From assembly GCA_040235415.1 (NCBI GenBank), contig JBECKR010000287.1:1-16637 (forward strand): 16,637 bases of DNA, read 5' to 3'. The stretch comes from JBECKR01 sp040235415. Lineage in GTDB: Bacteria > Acidobacteriota > Polarisedimenticolia > Polarisedimenticolales > Polarisedimenticolaceae. The translations under genes and the position numbers were made by a program. Below the pieces are notes generated by a model that was not told where the DNA came from, ran no database searches, and was given only the letters and a program-made list of their open reading frames with translations. Shown one piece after another: positions 12,950 through 16,637 of this stretch. Positions within the stretch are counted from its first letter, which is position 1. Each line of letters begins with the position of its first letter.

Positions 12950-14560
12950 CTACCCCCCCGGATCGTCGCTCCAGTGCCACGCGCGTGGACCCGGAACGAC
13001 CCGCCAGTAGTCGATCGCGGTCGGCCGGACGCCCTCGAGACCCCTGCGGACCAGGACCGGAACGGTGAACTGGAACAGGCACCCCAGCGGCTCGAGCGCG
13101 TGCAGGCGCGCCTGCAGGCGGTGGTAGACCTCGACCCGCGCGGCACGGTCGAAGGTGCGCCGGCCCCGCTCGACGAGGCGGTCGACCTCGGGGTCGTCGA
13201 GACCGAAGAAGTCGTACCCGCCGTCGCGCTGGGAGGAGTGGTACAGCTCGTAGCAGTCCGGGATCGGAGTGAAGCTCATGAACGCCATCGCGGCCTCGAA
13301 CCGTCCGGCGTTGCGGCGCTCGAGGTAGGTCCGCCACTCGAGCTTCTCGAGCTCGACGGCGACCCCGAGGCTCGCGAGCGACTGCTGCATCCACTGCGCG
13401 ATGCGGTCCGTGATCTCCTGCGAGCCCTGCGGCACGAGCAGCGTGAAGCGGAACGGGCGTCCGTCGCGATCGCGCACGCCGTCGCCGTCGCGGTCGATCC
13501 AGCCGGCGTCGTCGAGCAGGCGTCCGGCCTCGGCGGGATCGTACGCCCAGGGGCGGATCGACGGGTCGGTCCACGGCGAGCCGGCGAGGAACGTCGTCGC
13601 CGCCGGGGTCGCGAGCCCGTGCGCCACCGAGCGGATGAACGTCTCGCGGTCGAGGGCGTGCATCATCGCGATCCGCACCCGCGGGTCGGCGAAGAACGGG
13701 TTGCCGACCTCGTTCCACGCGACCAGCGTGAGCGACAGCCGGTGGTACGTGAACGCGGCGATGTCCTTCCCGCGGGAAGGATCGCCGCGGTGCTCCTCCC
13801 ACAGATCCGGCGTCACGCCGAGCAGGTCGAGTCCGCCGCCGAGCAGCTCCTGGTACTGCGTGCGCTCGTCCTTGATGACCTTGAACACGAGCTTGCGAAG
13901 CCGCGGCGGCCCGTCCCAGTACCCGTCCCAGGCCTCGAGGACGATCCCGCGACCGGGGTCGTAGCGCACGAGCCGGAACGGGCCGCAGCCGACCGGCGCC
14001 TGCGCGAACGCTCCGGTGAGCAGGTCGGCGTCGCGGCCGGCGAGGTGCTCGGGGAGGATCGGGAGCGTCCAGGCCTCGAGGAAGTCCGCGAACCCCTCGC
14101 GGTAGCGCGCGCGAACCGTGAGATCGTCGGGCGCGTCGATCGCCTCGAGGTCGGCGAACTGCGCGCGGTAGGTATGCGCCTCCACCGCCGGGTCGCGCGC
14201 CTTCTCGACGCTGAACAGGACGTCGCGCGAGGTCACGGGGGCGCCGTCCTGCCAGCGGACGCCGGGACGAAGGTGGAACTCGACCGTCCGGCCGCCGTCG
14301 GACACGTCCCACGACGCCGCGAGCCGGGGCACGAGCTCGAGGCTCTCGTCGTAGCGCACGAGAGAGTCCGAGACGAGCTGGCCGATGACCTGGGAGTAGC
14401 GGTCGTTCTTGCCGAGCAGCGACAGCGTCTGCGGGTCGGTCGGGATGGCGGCGCGGACCGTTCCGGGCGGATGACCGGCCGGCGCCGGTCCACGGCAGCC
14501 CGCGACCGCGAGGACGATCGCCACCGCGGCGGCCGAGGGCAGGGCACGTTCGAGCCGCAT
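12950..14560 (-). CDS. ABC transporter substrate-binding lipoprotein, family 5 (DppA/OppA-like)
   Basis: This encodes 536 aa, normal for the SBP_bac_5 family. The start at 14560 is chosen because it opens a lipoprotein signal (MRLERALPSA..., lipobox AVAGC with Cys22) and has GGGAG four bases upstream; 26 in-frame codons before it look non-coding. The mature part shows family features: TDPQTLSLLG, LVPRLAASWDVSDGGRTVEF, LRPGVRWQDGAPVTSRDVLFS, GCGPFRLVRYDPG, and a DRDGDGVRDRDG loop after DDAGWI that is common in these proteins. It should be tethered outside the cytoplasmic membrane and hand a peptide-like or other extended ligand to the two permeases encoded next. The ligand is unknown. Sequence is intact to the TAG stop. 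Confidence 0.93.
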   Translation of the reverse strand: MRLERALPSAAAVAIVLAVAGCRGPAPAGHPPGTVRAAIPTDPQTLSLLGKNDRYSQVIGQLVSDSLVRYDESLELVPRLAASWDVSDGGRTVEFHLRPGVRWQDGAPVTSRDVLFSVEKARDPAVEAHTYRAQFADLEAIDAPDDLTVRARYREGFADFLEAWTLPILPEHLAGRDADLLTGAFAQAPVGCGPFRLVRYDPGRGIVLEAWDGYWDGPPRLRKLVFKVIKDERTQYQELLGGGLDLLGVTPDLWEEHRGDPSRGKDIAAFTYHRLSLTLVAWNEVGNPFFADPRVRIAMMHALDRETFIRSVAHGLATPAATTFLAGSPWTDPSIRPWAYDPAEAGRLLDDAGWIDRDGDGVRDRDGRPFRFTLLVPQGSQEITDRIAQWMQQSLASLGVAVELEKLEWRTYLERRNAGRFEAAMAFMSFTPIPDCYELYHSSQRDGGYDFFGLDDPEVDRLVERGRRTFDRAARVEVYHRLQARLHALEPLGCLFQFTVPVLVRRGLEGVRPTAIDYWRVVPGPRAWHWSDDPGG

Positions 14561-14603
14561 GTCGCTCCCGATCCGCGTCGGCGCGGCCGCAGTCCAGGAC
14601 GCG

Positions 14604-16637
14604 CTACAGCGGGTGCTCGGCGACGTTGCCGGCCGCATCGCGAGCGCGCAGGGACCACGCGCCGCCGGCCGGGAGGTCCGCCGCCGGAATGCGGAATCGC
14701 TCCAGGCGTTGATCGTACACGCCGTCCACCGGACGGGCCCGGAACAGCACCCGCCCGTCGCGCAGGACCTCGAGGGCCGCGACGGTCGAGACGGCGTCCT
14801 CGACCGCGACGGTGAGGCCGGCGGTCGCCGTCCCGGTCACGCTCAGGGTCGGCGGCGTACGATCGACCGCGAGATCGATCGGGGTCGCGGAGTACGCCTC
14901 GACGCCCTCGCCGGGGGCGTTCGACGCGCGGTCCGACGCGACCGCGCGGATCGCGTAGCGTCCCTCGGCGATCTCCGCGGTCCGCCAGCGCAGGCGCCGG
15001 CCCTGCCGCGCCTCGCGCTTCGACCCGGCGTCGCCGGGCGATCGCGCCGCTTCGTCCGGAATCGTCTCGGTCTGCGCGTCGGTCCAATCGGCCGCGCCTT
15101 CGGCGCGATACTGCATCCGGATGTCGAGCGGGTCGTCGTCCGGGTCGGTCGCCTCGACGACGAGGACCGCTTGGTCGCGCACCGCCCGGCGATCGCCGTC
15201 GACCTCGGCCGAGACGACCGCCGGCGGCCGGTTGTACGGCTCGTAGGTCACGACGACGTCCGAGACGGCGACGTCGCTCCCGGTCGTGGCGGGCAGCCGC
15301 AGCCGCCATTGCAGGAACCGCCCGTCGGGGTTGTCGATCCGGCTCCCGGACGGGTCCGTGAGCGCGGGGCTCCAGGCGGACCAGGTCTCGTCGGGGGAGG
15401 CGCTGTTCCCGGTCCGGGTGAAGATCTCGACCCCGGACCTGGACCCGGCGCTCCGCCAGCGGATCGAGCCCCAACGGGCGGGAGCGCCCGCGTCGAACGG
15501 CGGTGAGAGGTAGACCCCGGCCTCGCGCGGGCTCCACTCGACGCGATACGCGGCGGCGGGGTTGCTCGTCGCCGCGATGACCTGCTCGCCGCGGGCACTC
15601 AGCGCCGTGACCTGCGCCTCGTCGAGCGTCGCGAGCAGCGCGACGTCGCCTCCGGCGTCGAGCGACCACACCCGACCCGGCTCGCCGGTTCCGAACAGCG
15701 CGCGTCCCCGGGAATCGACCGCGAGGCCGAACGGCGCCTCGCGCGACGAGCGCCACAGCTCTCGGACCGCGCCGCTCGGATCGATGCGGACGATCTCGCC
15801 GCGCGCCCGCGAGGGGGCTGCGGCCTCCGACGCGGACAGACCCTCGATGACGCCCTCGAGGGTGCGCTGCGGCCGGTCCTCGAGGTCCTCGACCTGGTCT
15901 GGCGCCGCGCCGACCTCGGCGGACTCGGGCAGGCGAAGCCGGACGGCGGGCATCCGCGGTGCGGTCTGCGGCGAGGCGAGCAACGCGGCGAGCACCGCTC
16001 CGTCGGGAAGCACCGCGAGCGACGAGACTTCCGGAAGCTCCCCGTCGTACAGCACGAGCCCGTGACCTTCCGCGTCGACCTGGAACACGAGACCCCGGCC
16101 GGCGCTGCCCGCGAGCACGCCGCCGTCGCGTCCCGCCGCCAGCGACACGAGGTGCGGCTCCGGCGCGTCGAACAGCGTCGTGGCGGATCCCGCGGCATCG
16201 ATGCGGAGCAGGACCCCGCGCTCGCCGGTGGCGGCGAGCACGGTTCCGTCCGGCCGCGGCAGGAGCGCCCAGACGTAGCGTTCCCCGGTCTCGCACCAGA
16301 CGCCGCCGTGGCCGTCCGCCGACACGCGGTAGATCTTTCCCTCGGGGGAGGTTCCCGCGAGCAGGGCGCCGTCCGCGAGGACCGCGAGCGCGGTGACCAT
16401 CGGCTCGCCGGTCTCGAACAGCACGGCCTCGCGGCCCGCCGCGGTGCGCCGCACGATGCGGCCGTCGGGGCCGGTGCCGAGGAACACGTTGCCGGCGGCG
16501 TCGGACGCCACCGACCAGACCTGCGCGGCGCTCCCCGCCGTCTTCGGATCCGACAGACGCGCGAGCGCGGGCGCGAGGAACAGCCGGCCGGCCGCGCTGA
16601 CCGCCACGCCCTCGAGCGTGCCGCGCGGAAGGTCGGC
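14604..16637 (-). CDS. Beta-propeller plus beta-sandwich protein, probably exported (5' end outside window)
   Basis: The frame is open to the window edge, so the 677 residues seen lack the N-terminus and any signal peptide. Residues about 11-370 are propeller-like repeats, each with a DG.VLAGT or DG.VFLGTGPDG.I turn; roughly seven blades can be traced. An acidic, low-complexity insertion (about 222-278) interrupts one blade. Next is a sandwich domain (about 375-466; VYLSPPFDAG, RWGSIRWRS, TRTGNS..PDETWSAWS). It is followed by a PPAVVSAEV...ATDPDDDPLDI Ig/cadherin-like domain (471-590) and a final FN3-like domain (593-677) ending DAAGNVAEHPL. No catalytic motif was recognised; ligand or cell-envelope binding is plausible. 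It lies 43 bp upstream of, and is likely cotranscribed with, the binding-protein gene. A GTG at 16607 is not the start, because propeller-like sequence continues upstream. Confidence 0.8.
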   Translation of the reverse strand, partial: ADLPRGTLEGVAVSAAGRLFLAPALARLSDPKTAGSAAQVWSVASDAAGNVFLGTGPDGRIVRRTAAGREAVLFETGEPMVTALAVLADGALLAGTSPEGKIYRVSADGHGGVWCETGERYVWALLPRPDGTVLAATGERGVLLRIDAAGSATTLFDAPEPHLVSLAAGRDGGVLAGSAGRGLVFQVDAEGHGLVLYDGELPEVSSLAVLPDGAVLAALLASPQTAPRMPAVRLRLPESAEVGAAPDQVEDLEDRPQRTLEGVIEGLSASEAAAPSRARGEIVRIDPSGAVRELWRSSREAPFGLAVDSRGRALFGTGEPGRVWSLDAGGDVALLATLDEAQVTALSARGEQVIAATSNPAAAYRVEWSPREAGVYLSPPFDAGAPARWGSIRWRSAGSRSGVEIFTRTGNSASPDETWSAWSPALTDPSGSRIDNPDGRFLQWRLRLPATTGSDVAVSDVVVTYEPYNRPPAVVSAEVDGDRRAVRDQAVLVVEATDPDDDPLDIRMQYRAEGAADWTDAQTETIPDEAARSPGDAGSKREARQGRRLRWRTAEIAEGRYAIRAVASDRASNAPGEGVEAYSATPIDLAVDRTPPTLSVTGTATAGLTVAVEDAVSTVAALEVLRDGRVLFRARPVDGVYDQRLERFRIPAADLPAGGAWSLRARDAAGNVAEHPL

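Noticed and set aside
11634..14312. A minus-strand frame of about 890 codons overlapping the binding protein and both permeases in another frame
   Set aside because: Arg/Pro-rich, no start context or family motif; a shifted-frame shadow of three recognised genes.
11744..14815. A plus-strand open frame of about 1,000 codons opposite the transporter genes
   Set aside because: Arg/Glu-rich low-complexity translation without motifs, lying opposite well-supported dppC, dppB and binding-protein genes; explained by codon bias.
14233..16296. A minus-strand frame of about 690 codons across the propeller and binding-protein genes
   Set aside because: Arg-rich shifted-frame shadow that crosses a real stop/start boundary; the competing frames have clear domains.
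1..16637. CRISPR array, tRNA or rRNA genes
   Set aside because: No regularly spaced direct repeats and no recognisable tRNA or rRNA sequence were seen on either strand by reading; a covariance-model search was not possible.

Overview
The window is very GC-rich bacterial DNA with strong G/C preference at third codon positions. It is probably chromosomal and comes from an uncultured or poorly characterised lineage. The giant secreted protease ends in a Tyr-Tyr-Leu-Val-Arg module, and there is an exported beta-propeller plus beta-sandwich protein. From memory of such families, both are typical of Acidobacteriota (Thermoanaerobaculia-like) or neighbouring phyla such as Eisenbacteria. This placement is an inference; no rRNA or tRNA is present to settle it.

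Left part (1-1966, + strand): the 3' end of ruvC, then complete ruvA and ruvB, each joined by an ATGA stop/start overlap. This is the standard Holliday-junction operon. The ruvB stop codon abuts a REP-like palindrome (1966-2050). It is followed by an intrinsic terminator (2051-2082) that serves the convergent gene to its right.

Centre (2105-9499, - strand): one 2464-residue secreted subtilisin-family (S8, KP-43-like) protease. It has a signal peptide, two tandem propeptide-like units, a catalytic domain with Asp/His/Ser all present, a jelly-roll domain, then about 1,570 residues of beta-sandwich domains, Asp-rich calcium-type loops and a conserved-looking C-terminal module. A 250-bp divergent intergenic region (9500-9749) separates it from larE and holds two candidate promoters and a cluster of inverted repeats.

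Right part: larE (9750-10613, +), encoding an ATP-dependent sulfur transferase of the lactate-racemase nickel-pincer cofactor pathway, with three cysteines that suggest an iron-sulfur form. It converges on, and overlaps by 37 bp, the end of a leftward gene string. That string, in order of transcription, is an exported beta-propeller protein (5' end outside the window), a family-5 substrate-binding lipoprotein, DppB-type and DppC-type permeases, and a small S26 signal peptidase. The permeases and peptidase are joined by stop/start overlaps and so look translationally coupled. No ATPase gene for the transporter is seen.

No CRISPR array, transposase gene, tRNA or rRNA was seen. The best candidates for something undescribed are the C-terminal module of the giant protease, the importer/signal-peptidase coupling, and the inverted-repeat cluster between the protease and larE. 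None of these is proven by sequence alone.
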